This document shows positions 33,251 to 43,507 of a DNA stretch of 64,000 nt, piece after piece. The notes under the pieces were generated by a model. It was not told the origin of the DNA. It did no database searches and saw only the letters and a list, made by a program, of their open reading frames with translations. Source of the stretch: Flavipsychrobacter sp. (GTDB lineage: Bacteria; Bacteroidota; Bacteroidia; Chitinophagales; Chitinophagaceae); NCBI GenBank assembly GCA_041392855.1, contig JAWKLD010000001.1, positions 1,102,001 to 1,166,000 on the forward strand, written 5' to 3'. Position numbers and translations under genes: made by a program. Position 1 is the stretch's first letter; each line of letters starts with the position of its first letter.

Positions 33251-33280
33251 GGGAGTTTCTTTCTAGAAACTCCTTATTTA
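33251..33280 (+). terminator. Intrinsic terminator of the RND operon
   Basis: A perfect 9-bp stem GGAGTTTCT / AGAAACTCC with a 4-nt loop is followed by TTATTTATT. The 257-bp gap here holds no gene; a second dyad ATTGCCTTG / CAAGGCAAT (33291-33321) faces the end of the adhesin gene. Confidence 0.75.
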
Positions 33281-33394
33281 TTGAAACTAAATTGCCTTGC
33301 TCCAAAAAGAAACAAGGCAATAATGGCACCTCTACCATTTTATAGCAATTGCATAAGGTATACGTAAGAATACGCTCCTTTCATGTAATTAATA

Positions 33395-36300
33395 TCATTC
33401 AAATATCACAACATGTTGATGATACATTTTATTGTCTACCTCAACTGTGACCATATACATACCCTTCGCCAATTGACCAGATAGGTCAAATTGTTTTTCA
33501 AACGCTCCACTAATAATGTCAACATTCGTATTGTATACTTTTTGACCAAGATGATTACTGATATACATTAAGGCTTTACCTGAGTGACCACCAATTTTGC
33601 CCCTCAATACAAACTGACCATTATTAGGATTAGGGAACAATGTTATTTTATTATCCACTTTAGTAGTGGCAGTAACACCAGCAGGTATATTTACTCTAAT
33701 AGTATTACTGGTTACATATTCATCAACTACACATGGCCAGTCGGCTTTCATGGTCACATTTAGTTTATCACCAAACTTCAGATCATCTGTAGTATAAGTA
33801 TCGGTTGTTGCCCCTACTATTATTTGCCCATTCTTCCTCCATATATATTTAGGATTAGCACCTGGATTATTAGGTATTGCAGTAAACGTTACCAACCAAC
33901 CCGGAGCAATTACATTACCTGAACTTACAGTAAGCGAAACTCCTGTAGTTTGTGTTTTATGTACCGTCATTATCTCTGTATTGGTCACAACAGGTTCAGG
34001 ACAAACATTACTATTAGTAAACACACAATAAATAGAGTCTCCAGTTTTAAAAGCAGTACTTGTATACGAGCCGAATATATTATTCGTTTTCACACCGTTT
34101 AAATACCAATCAAACGCAGGAGTTGTTCCTCCATTAGTATAATAACAATATACAGCTACCTGCTCTCCTTCACATATCTCATCTGTAGGTGTGGCATCTA
34201 TTCTTGCTGTTGAGAAACTTAGCGGTATTACACGCATAGCTATCTTGTTACTTGTTACTGTTTTAGGGGTTGCACAGAGTGCATTACTGGTAAGCTCACA
34301 ACTAACTATATCTCCATTCAATAACCCTCTCGTACTAAATGTATCTGCATTAAAACCCACCAAGGTATTATTGACATACCATCTGTAGGTTGGAGCAGTA
34401 CCTCCATTAGTAGTAGTAGCCGTAAAAGAGGCTAACCTTGTAGCGCATACTGAGTCCGCCGTAGCACTTGTTACATTTATAGTGGGCAACAATAGTGGAT
34501 GCACTGTCATGGTTACCCCATTACTTGTAGCTGTGGTAGATGTAGGACAAGGAGCTGTTGTGGTCAACACACAAGTGATCACATCTCCATTAGACAAGCT
34601 GGTAGTAGTATAGCTAGTAGAGTTACCACCCACATTTGCACCATTTCTCTTCCATTGATAAGACGGATTATTTCCTCCATTACTAATAGATGTTACTGTG
34701 AAAGTAACTGAAGTATTAGCACAAATATCAGTATCTGAAGCAATAATCGTTATTGCAGGTGTTACGATTGGGTGTACAGTAAGCGTTGCTACATTACTAA
34801 TAGCCGGTGGTGTACAATAACCATTTACAACACAACGATATTGATAGCTATTTACAACAGTAGAAGCACCATTAATACTAAGAGTAGCGGTATTAGTATT
34901 ATTATACATACCATTACCTCCACCATTACCAATATTGCTCCAACCACCACCTGCATTCACTTGCCACTGATAGGTTACTGCTGTACCTGTTGCACTCACA
35001 CTGAAGGTAGTACTATTACCATCACATATTACACTATTGCTTGGATGACTGGTAATGACAGGTAATTCATTTACTGTTAATGTAGCTGCATTAGTAATAA
35101 CAGTAGGTGGGCATGTACCACTTATCATACAACGGTATTGGTATCCATTAATAGCTGCCGTAGCTCCATTAATATTTAATACTGCTGCATTTACATTATT
35201 ATAAATGCCTCCATTACTAATATTAGTCCAACCACTACCACTATTTACTTGCCACTGATATACCAAACCAGCGCCAGTACCTTGTGCAGTAAAAGAAGTA
35301 TTACTTCCCACACAAGTAACGGTATTACTAGGGTGTGTTACTATAGATGGCAAGCTATTAACGATCAAAGTAGCTGCCGACGTAGTTGCTGATGGCACAC
35401 AAGTACCACCAACCAGACAACGGTATTGGTTAATACTAATAGAGGTTGGGGCTGTAGTTATGTTCAATGTTGCTGTAGTAGCATTACTATATACTCCCCC
35501 ATTGGTCACGTTGCTCCAACCAGTGCCACTATTTACTTGCCACTGATAAGTTAAACCTGCTCCTGTAGCCGACACACTAAAACTTGTATTACTGCCCGCA
35601 CAAATAGTAGCACTAACAGGATTACTTGTAATAACAGGTGAAGTATTAACAACAAGCGTTACTGTATTAGATGTAATTGAAGGTGTACATGTACCTGTCA
35701 ATACACAACGGTATTGATAACCGTTCACATTGGCCAATGCTGTTGTCAAGCTTAAACTTATAGTAGTAGCGCCACTATAAATACCTGCATTGGTTACATT
35801 AGACCAGCCACTACCACTATTCACTTGCCACTGATAAGTTAAAGCTGTTCCTGTAGCGGCTATATTAAAAGAAGTATTCCCTCCTTCACAAATAGTACTA
35901 TTAGTTGGTTGCGTAGAAATAGCAGGAGCAATATTTACAATTATACCAACAGCAGCAGAAGTTACTGATGGCATACAAGCTCCACTTACTATACAACGAT
36001 ATTGATAATTGTGTACTACTGTAGTTGCGGCTGTTAAGTTCAATGTGCTAGTAGTAGCTCCTGAATAAACACCTGCATTAGCCACATTAGACCAACCACT
36101 ACCACTACCACTATTCACTTGCCATTGATAAGTCAAAGCGGTTCCTATGGCCGATACACTAAAGCTAGTATTATCACCACTGCATATAACTTTTGCAAGG
36201 GGGTGTGTTGTTATAACAGGTGAGGTATTAATAGTCAATATCACACCGCTTGACGTAACACCTGGTACACATGTACCTCCTACTACACATCTATACTGAT

Positions 36301-39300
36301 AACCATCTACAGCAACTGTAGCCGCAGTTAAAGAAAGCGTACTAGTAGTAGCACCTGTATATATTCCTGTATTAGTAACATTATTCCACCCACTACCATT
36401 ATTTACCTGCCATTGATAAGTCAATGCCGTACCTGTTGCCACTATATTGAAAGAAGTATTACCTCCCTCACAAATAGTACTATTCATAGGTTGAGTACTG
36501 ATAGCTGGTGCTGAATTTACAGTTATTGAAGCAGAGGTACTTGTTACAGAAGGTGTACATGCCCCACTCACTACACAACGATATTGATAGCTATGTAAAG
36601 CTGTAGTCGCTGCTGTTAGACTAAGCATATTGGTTGTTGCTCCAGAGTAGACACCCGCATTGGTCACGTTTGTCCAGCCACTACCGTTATTTACCTGCCA
36701 TTGGTAAGTTAATGCTGTTCCCGTTGCAATAATTCCAAAGCTGGCATTATCGCCACTACAAATAGTTGTATTAACAGGCTGCGTTGTAATGGATGGTAAT
36801 TCATTTACGGTGAGTGTAACTACATTAGTATTTACCCCTGGTACACATGCACCTCCTACAATACATCTATACTGATTAGTACTCATAGCAGCAGGAGGAT
36901 TGGCAAGATTTAAAGTTGATGTAGTTGCACCACTGTACACACCCGTATTGGTAATATTATTCCATCCGCTACCACTATTTTCTTGCCATTGGTAGGTTAA
37001 GCCTGTACCAGTAGCTACCACGTTAAAGATGGTATTATTACCCTCACAGATAGTAACAGAAACTGGCTGCGTATTAATAGCGGGGGCTGTATTTACAGTG
37101 AGTGCAGCAGTATTACTTGTAACAGATGGAGCACATGTACCATTTACAATACAACGATATTGATTACCATGCGTTGCTGTAGTTGCTGCTGTTAAGTTCA
37201 ACTGGCTAGTAGTAGCACCTGAGTAGATACCAACATTAGCTAAATTACTCCATGTAGCGCCGCTATTCGTACTCACTTGCCATTGATAAGTTAAGCCCGT
37301 ACCTGATGCTGTAATGCTAAAACTAGTATTAGATCCTGAGCAAATGGTACTATTAATAGGCTGTGTAGTAATAGACGGAAGTTCATTTACTGTAAGTGTA
37401 ACAGCATTAGCATTAACCCCTGGCACACATGTACCACCTACTACACAACGATATTGATTATTATTTTCAGCAATTGATGCTGCGGTAATGTTTAATGTAT
37501 TGGTGGTAGCACCTGTGTAAATACCAGCATTAGTGACATTTGTCCATGTTACTCCACCATTGACACTTACCTGCCATTGATAGGTTAAGCCTGCACCTGT
37601 TGCAGTAATACTAAACGAGGTATTATCTCCTTGACATATTGTACTATTACTAGCTTGTGTCGTTATTGTTGGGGCTACATTTACTGTTAGTGTTGCAGCA
37701 TTGGAATTTGCAGGAGGTGTGCAAGTACTATTCAACACACAACGATACTGATTATTATGCGCTGCAATAGTAACTCCTGTCAGACTTAATGTATTTGTAG
37801 TAACACCTGCATAAATACCAGCGTTGATCAAGTTACTCCAAGTTGCTCCACTATTGGTACTTACTTGCCATTGATAACTAAGCCCAGATGCTGTAGCCGC
37901 AATAGTAAATGTAGTGTTATTACCAGAACAGATGGTACTATTTATAGGCTGTGTATTGATAGTTAGTGTTGAATTAATTGTCAATGTAGCCGCATTGCTT
38001 GTAGCATTTGGCGTACATGTCCCATTTACTATACAACGATATTGATGACCATCTACTGCAGTTGTGGCGGATGTTAAAGCAAGCGTATTTGTTGTAACAC
38101 CTGAGTAGATACCTGTATTGGTCAAGTTACCCCATGTAGCTCCACTATTGGTACTTACTTGCCATTGGTAAGACAAACCTGCACCTGTTGCTGTAATGCT
38201 AAACATTGTATTGCTGCCATCACAAGTAGTGGTACTAGCAGGGTGTGTAGTTATTGTTGGTGCTGTCTCTATTGTTAAAGTAGCAGTATTACTCGTTGCA
38301 TTTGGTGTACATGTTCCACTTACTACACAGCGATACTCATTGTTATTTTCAGCGATTGTTGCAGCAGTTAGACTTAAAGCATTAGTAGTAACACCAGAGT
38401 AAATACCTGTATTGATCAAGTTACTCCATGTTGCTCCACTATTAGTACTTACTTGCCACTGATAAGTTATTCCAGTACCTGTAGCGGTAATACCAAACGT
38501 TGTATTAAGTCCTGCGCATATCGTTTTATTACTTGGCTGTGCTGTTATGGTAGGTAATGTATTGATGGTAAGTGTACCCACATTAGAATTAGCAGGTGCG
38601 GTACACGTACTACTAATAACACAACGATACTGATGACCATCTTCCGCTACAGTTACTGCAGTTAAATCAAGTGTATTAGTGGTAACACCAGAATAAATAC
38701 CAGCGTTGGTTAAGTTAGTCCATGTAGCTCCACTATTAGTACTCACTTGCCATTGATAAGTTACTCCCGTGCCTGATGCTGCTACAGCAAAGGACGTATT
38801 AGTACCAACACAGATAATACTATTTGAAGGATGACTACTAATGGTCAATATAGAGTTGATAGACAAAGTAGCCGCATTAGTAGTTGCACTTGGCGTACAT
38901 GTTCCACTTACCACACAGCGATATTGATGACCATTTTCTGTTGCAGTAGCACCTGTTACGGACAATGCTGCTGTAGTTACACCATTATAGACACCTGCAT
39001 TTGTCAAGTTGCTCCAACTTGCTCCGCTATTCGTACTCACTTGCCATTGGTAGGTTAAGTTTGTGCCTGTTGCTATAGTTGAGAACGAAGCATTTCCTCC
39101 ACTACATACATTTGTATTTACAGGCTGCATGGTTATAGCAGGCGCTGTATTAATGGTCAAAGTAGCTACACTAGTCGTTGCACTTGGTGTACATGTACCA
39201 CTTACCACACAGCGATATTGATAACCATCATATACAACTGTTGCCGCTGTAAGGGATAATATATTTGAGGTAGCACCACTGTAGATACCAGCATTAGTTA

Positions 39301-42300
39301 AATTAGTCCACGTAGCTCCACTATTAGTGCTCACCTGCCATTGATAAGTAAGTGCAGTGCCAGTAGCTGTTGTTGAAAAACTTGTATTAGCGCCAGCACA
39401 TATTGTACTGTTATTTGGTTGTGCAGTAATAGCAGGTAGTTCATTAACGGTCAGCGTGTATGCATTGCTCGTTGCATTTGGGGTACAAGCTCCACTAGCT
39501 ATACATCTATACTGGTAGCCATTCATAGCTAAAGTAATATTAGCAATACCTAGTGTACTTGCCGCAACATTGCTATATATAGCATTATTTGCAAGGTTCG
39601 TCCAACTGACGCCACTGTTTGTACTTACTTGCCATTGATAACCCGTTGCGTTAGTAGCAGTAATAGAAAAATTTGTACTTCCACCTTCACACTCAGACGT
39701 ACTTGATGCACCCACTGTAATGGCAGGTGGTATATTAATAGTCAATATAGCAGCATTACTTATAGCATTAGGTGTTGTTAGTCCTGTAACCTCACAGCGG
39801 TATTGATAACCGTTATTTGAATTAGCAACACCTGTCAATGATAATGTACTTGTAGTTGCTCCACTATAGATGCCCGTATTGGTAAGGTTAGTCCAACTCA
39901 CACCACTATTAGTACTTACTTGCCATTGATAACCTGTTGCGTTACTTGCTGTAACACTAAAACTTGTATTAGCACCGTTACATACAGCACTATTAGTAGG
40001 TTGTGCTGTAATAGCAGGCGCAGAATTTACCGTTAGTGTCGCTGTGTTACTTGTAGCATTTGGTGTACATAGACCAGTAACTATACAACGGTACTGATAA
40101 CCATTATAGGTTGCTGTAGCCGCAGTTAAAGAAAGCGTGCTTGTTGTAGCTCCTGAATAAATACCAGTATTCGTCACATTTGACCAACTCACACCACTAT
40201 TGGTACTCACCTGCCATTGATAACCTGTAGCATTACTTGCCGTAACACTAAAGCTCGTATTACTACCTGCACCAATTATACTATTATTTGGTTGTGCCGT
40301 AATAGTTGGGGCAACATTGATAGACAAAGAAGCAACATTAGAAGTAGCATTTGGCGTACAATTTCCTGAAACCACACAACGATGTTGATAACCATCATAA
40401 GTGGCTGTAGCAGATGTCAAAGAAAGTGTACTTGTTGTAGCTCCTGAATAAATACCAGTATTCGTCACGTTTGTCCAACTCACACCACTATTGGTACTCA
40501 CCTGCCATTGATAACCTGTAGCATTTGTTGCGGTAACGCTGAATGAAGTATTAGCACCAGAACAGATAGTGCTATTAGAAGGTTGTGCTGTAATAACGGG
40601 TGCTATATTTACTGTAAGCGTCGCAGCATTACTAGTAGCATTGGGCGTAGTTAGTCCAGTTACTACACAACGATATTGATAACTATTATAAGTAGCAGTA
40701 GCTGCAGTGAGTGATAATGTATTAGAAGTTGCTCCACTATAGATACCCGTATTAGTAACATTGGTCCAACTTACACCACTATTGGTGCTCACCTGCCACT
40801 GATAACCTGTAGCATTTGTTGCAGTAACGCTAAAAGAGGTATTAGCACCAGAGCAGATAATACTGCTAGAAGGCTGTGTAGTTATAGCAGGGGCTACATT
40901 TACAGTAAGCGTAGCCACATTACTAGTAGCATTAGGAGTACAACTACCCGATACTACACAGCGATATTGATAACTATTATAAGAAGCAGATACAGCAGTA
41001 AGCGATAACAAATTTGTAGTAGCACCAGAATACACACCACCATTTGTAACATTAGTCCAACTTACACCGCTGTTAGTACTTACTTGCCACTGATAGCCGG
41101 TTGCATTACTTGCTGTAATACTAAAGCTTGTATTGCCACCAGCCCCTATGGTACTATTACTAGGCTGTACTGTTATTGTTGGTGCTACATTTACAGTTAA
41201 TATCGCAGCATTACTGGTTGCACTTGGAGTACAACTACCTGATGCTACACAGCGGTATTGATAATTATTATAAGTGGCTGTAACGCCTGTAAGCGATAAT
41301 GTACTTGTAGTTGCCCCACTATAGATACCTGTATTAGTAACATTGGTCCAACTCACGCCACTATTGGCACTCACCTGCCACTGATAGGTCAGACTTGTAC
41401 CAGTTGCCGTAACGCTAAAAGATGTAGTAGCACCAGAGCAGATAATACTGTTAGAAGGTTGTGCTGTGATGGCAGGTGCCAGATTTACAGTAAGTGAAGC
41501 AGCCGTTGAAGTAGCTGCCGGAGACACTGCACCTGTTACTACACATCTGTACTGATAACCATTATAGGTGGCAGTAGCATTAGTTAATGTTAAATTGTTG
41601 GCAGTGACACCACTATATATTCCCGTATTGGAAAGGTTCGTCCAACTCACACCGCTATTAGTACTCACTTGCCACTGATAGGTCAAACTTGTACCAGTTG
41701 CCGTAACACTAAAAGTAGTATTACTACCCTCACATATAATACTATTTGAAGGTTGCCCAATTATTGATGGTGCCGTACCAGACACACTTAGTGTGCCTAC
41801 AGCGGAAGTATCTGGACAATTGGAAACGTTAGAAGCTATACATCTATATTGATAGGTATTGTATGAACTTGGAACACTTGTTAAACTAAGTGTATTTGTA
41901 GTAGCGCCAGAATAAACACCACCATTAGATACATTAGACCACGTACTACCACTATTGGTACTTACTTGCCATTGATAAGTTGTTGCGTTTGTTGCTGTAA
42001 TATTAAAAGTTGTATTACTACCTGTTGTAATTGATCTGTTAGGCGGGTTAGCTGTAATATTTGCATTTGCATTTACCGTTAGTGTAGCCCCTGTTCTTGC
42101 TGCACTAACACAACCTGCAGAAGTTGTATAGTACATTGTTGCATTAATATTTCTTACAGTAAATGTTAGTCCAAAAGGGAAAGATTTACCTACACCTTGG
42201 TAAATAGTAACATCACTATTACCTGCCCAGAAACCACCGACTGATGTCCCGTCTGTGTAAGAAGTTCCTCCTCCAAAATCGTTTGTTATATAAAATGAAT

Positions 42301-43174
42301 ATCTCGTATTAGCTTGAAGTGCCACAGAAATATTGAAACCCATTGGCGTAGGCACATTATTACCGGCAGAGGTGAGAGAATATACCGTATCAAGAGGTAT
42401 CCACGCTGCACTATTATTCTCCGACCCAACGTGGGTACCTACCTTATAGTATATATAATAATTGGCTGTAGTTCCTGAATAGATATTGACATCAAAACCT
42501 GTCACAGTCATAGCCGTATTGGTAACAATATCAAACATTGCACCTCTCTGGCCATTATTGGTATTGTATGGAGTCATAGCCGTATCTGGCGAGCCAGACC
42601 CTCCTATTGTAGCTCCAGCATAATAAGTTGTAGTTGCTGTAGGGTTAGGAATTGTCAAAGTACTGCTCGTACCTATAGCACTCCCACCTGTTGAAGCTGC
42701 AAACCAGTTAATGCTAGCTCCCGTAGAGGCAACAGCACTCACTTGTCCGCTAACGCCGGCGCAGGTAGAACCACCTGTTACGGAAGCAACCGTTGGTAAA
42801 GCCGTGACAGTAAGGGTGCCTGAATTAGAAGTTGCAGCCGGGCTAGCACTACCCGTTGCAATACATCTATACCTATAACTATTATAAGTTGTAGTAACGG
42901 CAGTAAGTGTTAATGTACTTGTTGTAGCACCACTATAAATACCTGCATTAGAAACATTGCTCCATGTACTACCGCCATTTGTGCTTACTTGCCACTGGTA
43001 ACTGTTTGCATTGCTGGCTACAACACTAAATGTGGTATTAGAACCCGCACATGCACTTTTATTTACTGGCTGTGTTGTTATAGAAGGTGCTTGAGCATAA
43101 GCCACACTACTTATTAGTAATAGGCATATACTGAATAGCACTTTCTGAAACCCTTTAATACTTCCGGCAATCAT
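33395..43174 (-). CDS. Giant Ig-repeat adhesin with T9SS C-terminal sorting domain
   Basis: A 3259-residue surface protein. Signal peptide 1-27 (SSVAYA|Q). One Ig-like repeat is followed by a unique beta-sandwich segment (about 110-370, with FDVNIYSGTTANYYIYYKVG), then 25 tandem Ig-like repeats of about 97 residues. Each has a start like APAITAQPSNSTICSGANTS, a core YQWQVSTNSG, IYSGATTSTLSL and the F-strand YQYRC. Four divergent Ig/PKD-like domains (YQWKRNGANVGG, YRWYVNN and similar) and a type A sorting domain (ITLFPNPNNGQFVLRG ... GMYMVTVEVDNK) follow. The likely role is surface adhesion or biofilm structure. Its ATG overlaps the upstream 65-residue gene by 4 bp. Composition is extremely Thr/Ser/Asn rich. 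Confidence 0.88.
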   Translation of the reverse strand: MIAGSIKGFQKVLFSICLLLISSVAYAQAPSITTQPVNKSACAGSNTTFSVVASNANSYQWQVSTNGGSTWSNVSNAGIYSGATTSTLTLTAVTTTYNSYRYRCIATGSASPAATSNSGTLTVTALPTVASVTGGSTCAGVSGQVSAVASTGASINWFAASTGGSAIGTSSTLTIPNPTATTTYYAGATIGGSGSPDTAMTPYNTNNGQRGAMFDIVTNTAMTVTGFDVNIYSGTTANYYIYYKVGTHVGSENNSAAWIPLDTVYSLTSAGNNVPTPMGFNISVALQANTRYSFYITNDFGGGTSYTDGTSVGGFWAGNSDVTIYQGVGKSFPFGLTFTVRNINATMYYTTSAGCVSAARTGATLTVNANANITANPPNRSITTGSNTTFNITATNATTYQWQVSTNSGSTWSNVSNGGVYSGATTNTLSLTSVPSSYNTYQYRCIASNVSNCPDTSAVGTLSVSGTAPSIIGQPSNSIICEGSNTTFSVTATGTSLTYQWQVSTNSGVSWTNLSNTGIYSGVTANNLTLTNATATYNGYQYRCVVTGAVSPAATSTAASLTVNLAPAITAQPSNSIICSGATTSFSVTATGTSLTYQWQVSANSGVSWTNVTNTGIYSGATTSTLSLTGVTATYNNYQYRCVASGSCTPSATSNAAILTVNVAPTITVQPSNSTIGAGGNTSFSITASNATGYQWQVSTNSGVSWTNVTNGGVYSGATTNLLSLTAVSASYNSYQYRCVVSGSCTPNATSNVATLTVNVAPAITTQPSSSIICSGANTSFSVTATNATGYQWQVSTNSGVSWTNVTNTGIYSGATSNTLSLTAATATYNSYQYRCVVTGLTTPNATSNAATLTVNIAPVITAQPSNSTICSGANTSFSVTATNATGYQWQVSTNSGVSWTNVTNTGIYSGATTSTLSLTSATATYDGYQHRCVVSGNCTPNATSNVASLSINVAPTITAQPNNSIIGAGSNTSFSVTASNATGYQWQVSTNSGVSWSNVTNTGIYSGATTSTLSLTAATATYNGYQYRCIVTGLCTPNATSNTATLTVNSAPAITAQPTNSAVCNGANTSFSVTASNATGYQWQVSTNSGVSWTNLTNTGIYSGATTSTLSLTGVANSNNGYQYRCEVTGLTTPNAISNAAILTINIPPAITVGASSTSECEGGSTNFSITATNATGYQWQVSTNSGVSWTNLANNAIYSNVAASTLGIANITLAMNGYQYRCIASGACTPNATSNAYTLTVNELPAITAQPNNSTICAGANTSFSTTATGTALTYQWQVSTNSGATWTNLTNAGIYSGATSNILSLTAATVVYDGYQYRCVVSGTCTPSATTSVATLTINTAPAITMQPVNTNVCSGGNASFSTIATGTNLTYQWQVSTNSGASWSNLTNAGVYNGVTTAALSVTGATATENGHQYRCVVSGTCTPSATTNAATLSINSILTISSHPSNSIICVGTNTSFAVAASGTGVTYQWQVSTNSGATWTNLTNAGIYSGVTTNTLDLTAVTVAEDGHQYRCVISSTCTAPANSNVGTLTINTLPTITAQPSNKTICAGLNTTFGITATGTGITYQWQVSTNSGATWSNLINTGIYSGVTTNALSLTAATIAENNNEYRCVVSGTCTPNATSNTATLTIETAPTITTHPASTTTCDGSNTMFSITATGAGLSYQWQVSTNSGATWGNLTNTGIYSGVTTNTLALTSATTAVDGHQYRCIVNGTCTPNATSNAATLTINSTLTINTQPINSTICSGNNTTFTIAATASGLSYQWQVSTNSGATWSNLINAGIYAGVTTNTLSLTGVTIAAHNNQYRCVLNSTCTPPANSNAATLTVNVAPTITTQASNSTICQGDNTSFSITATGAGLTYQWQVSVNGGVTWTNVTNAGIYTGATTNTLNITAASIAENNNQYRCVVGGTCVPGVNANAVTLTVNELPSITTQPINSTICSGSNTSFSITASGTGLTYQWQVSTNSGATWSNLANVGIYSGATTSQLNLTAATTATHGNQYRCIVNGTCAPSVTSNTAALTVNTAPAINTQPVSVTICEGNNTIFNVVATGTGLTYQWQENSGSGWNNITNTGVYSGATTSTLNLANPPAAMSTNQYRCIVGGACVPGVNTNVVTLTVNELPSITTQPVNTTICSGDNASFGIIATGTALTYQWQVNNGSGWTNVTNAGVYSGATTNMLSLTAATTALHSYQYRCVVSGACTPSVTSTSASITVNSAPAISTQPMNSTICEGGNTSFNIVATGTALTYQWQVNNGSGWNNVTNTGIYTGATTSTLSLTAATVAVDGYQYRCVVGGTCVPGVTSSGVILTINTSPVITTHPLAKVICSGDNTSFSVSAIGTALTYQWQVNSGSGSGWSNVANAGVYSGATTSTLNLTAATTVVHNYQYRCIVSGACMPSVTSAAVGIIVNIAPAISTQPTNSTICEGGNTSFNIAATGTALTYQWQVNSGSGWSNVTNAGIYSGATTISLSLTTALANVNGYQYRCVLTGTCTPSITSNTVTLVVNTSPVITSNPVSATICAGSNTSFSVSATGAGLTYQWQVNSGTGWSNVTNGGVYSNATTATLNITTAPTSISINQYRCLVGGTCVPSATTSAATLIVNSLPSIVTHPSNTVTCVGSNTSFTAQGTGAGLVYQWQVNSGSGWTNISNGGIYNNVNAAVLNINGATAAINGYQYRCMISGTCPPTVITNAATLTVNELPVITSHPSNSVICDGNSTTFSVSATGTAVTYQWQVNAGGGWSNIGNGGGNGMYNNTNTATLSINGASTVVNSYQYRCVVNGYCTPPAISNVATLTVHPIVTPAITIIASDTDICANTSVTFTVTSISNGGNNPSYQWKRNGANVGGNSTSYTTTSLSNGDVITCVLTTTAPCPTSTTATSNGVTMTVHPLLLPTINVTSATADSVCATRLASFTATTTNGGTAPTYRWYVNNTLVGFNADTFSTRGLLNGDIVSCELTSNALCATPKTVTSNKIAMRVIPLSFSTARIDATPTDEICEGEQVAVYCYYTNGGTTPAFDWYLNGVKTNNIFGSYTSTAFKTGDSIYCVFTNSNVCPEPVVTNTEIMTVHKTQTTGVSLTVSSGNVIAPGWLVTFTAIPNNPGANPKYIWRKNGQIIVGATTDTYTTDDLKFGDKLNVTMKADWPCVVDEYVTSNTIRVNIPAGVTATTKVDNKITLFPNPNNGQFVLRGKIGGHSGKALMYISNHLGQKVYNTNVDIISGAFEKQFDLSGQLAKGMYMVTVEVDNKMYHQHVVIFE
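34775..42062. repeat. 25 tandem ~291-bp repeats encoding Ig-like domains
   Basis: Within the adhesin gene, 25 head-to-tail units of about 288-297 bp (96-99 codons) run without a break. They fall into blocks: units with NATGYQWQVSTNSGVSW on the 5' side, TYQWQVSTNSGATW in the middle, and TYQWQVNNGSGW on the 3' side, which indicates local duplication. Inside the blocks there is period-3 (about 871 bp) and period-2 (about 580 bp) organisation. Confidence 0.9.
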
Positions 43175-43368
43175 ATATCTGTATTTTTATATTTATTCAA
43201 ACTATCATTCCTTGTCTTTATCTCATCTATCCTTCCATTCAATGCCTTTACCTTTTGTTCATAGGCATACCAAATGGAAAAACCTATGATCATATACACG
43301 ACAATTACCACCAGGACAATCAAGTGTCGCCTCTTAAAACCAAACTTATTTTTGGATATAACGAGCAT
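43171..43368 (-). CDS. Small membrane protein with coiled-coil tail, coupled to the adhesin gene
   Basis: A 65-residue protein: a basic N-terminus (NKFGFKRRH), one transmembrane helix (LIVLVVIVVYMIIGFSIWYA), then a charged heptad-like tail (EQKVKALNGRIDEIKTRNDS). The shape recalls FtsB/DivIC or other small bitopic scaffold proteins, but it is too short to assign. Its stop overlaps the adhesin ATG (ATGA, 43171-43174), so the two are translated together, suggesting a dedicated role for adhesin export or regulation. A 5-bp dyad GTCAC-N6-GTGAC (43435-43450) lies 67 bp upstream. Confidence 0.75.
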   Translation of the reverse strand: MLVISKNKFGFKRRHLIVLVVIVVYMIIGFSIWYAYEQKVKALNGRIDEIKTRNDSLNKYKNTDI

Positions 43369-43434
43369 TAAGTAAATATGCTCAGGAACAATTCTCCAGT
43401 CAATTATTGTGCGTTACAATATGGTAGTATTGGC

Positions 43435-43450
43435 GTCACAAAAGCGTGAC
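43435..43450. promoter_or_regulatory. Candidate operator upstream of the adhesin operon
   Basis: GTCAC-N6-GTGAC forms a 16-bp dyad in the 139-bp gap between the HTH regulator gene and the 65-residue gene. Spacing is typical of a dimeric regulator site. Function is inferred from position only. Confidence 0.3.
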
Positions 43451-43507
43451 AACATTACTAAACAACAACTTATAGATACAATTAAAATGAAATAAGTGTA
43501 ATATCTA

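Noticed and set aside
33291..33321. Dyad ATTGCCTTG / CAAGGCAAT near the end of the adhesin gene
   Set aside because: A 13-nt loop and a poor T tract; possible terminator but not reported as a separate feature.
34775..42062. Regularly spaced near-identical units that a repeat finder could call a CRISPR array
   Set aside because: Units are about 291 bp, in frame, and all encode Ig-like domains inside one open frame; there are no short repeats with unique spacers.
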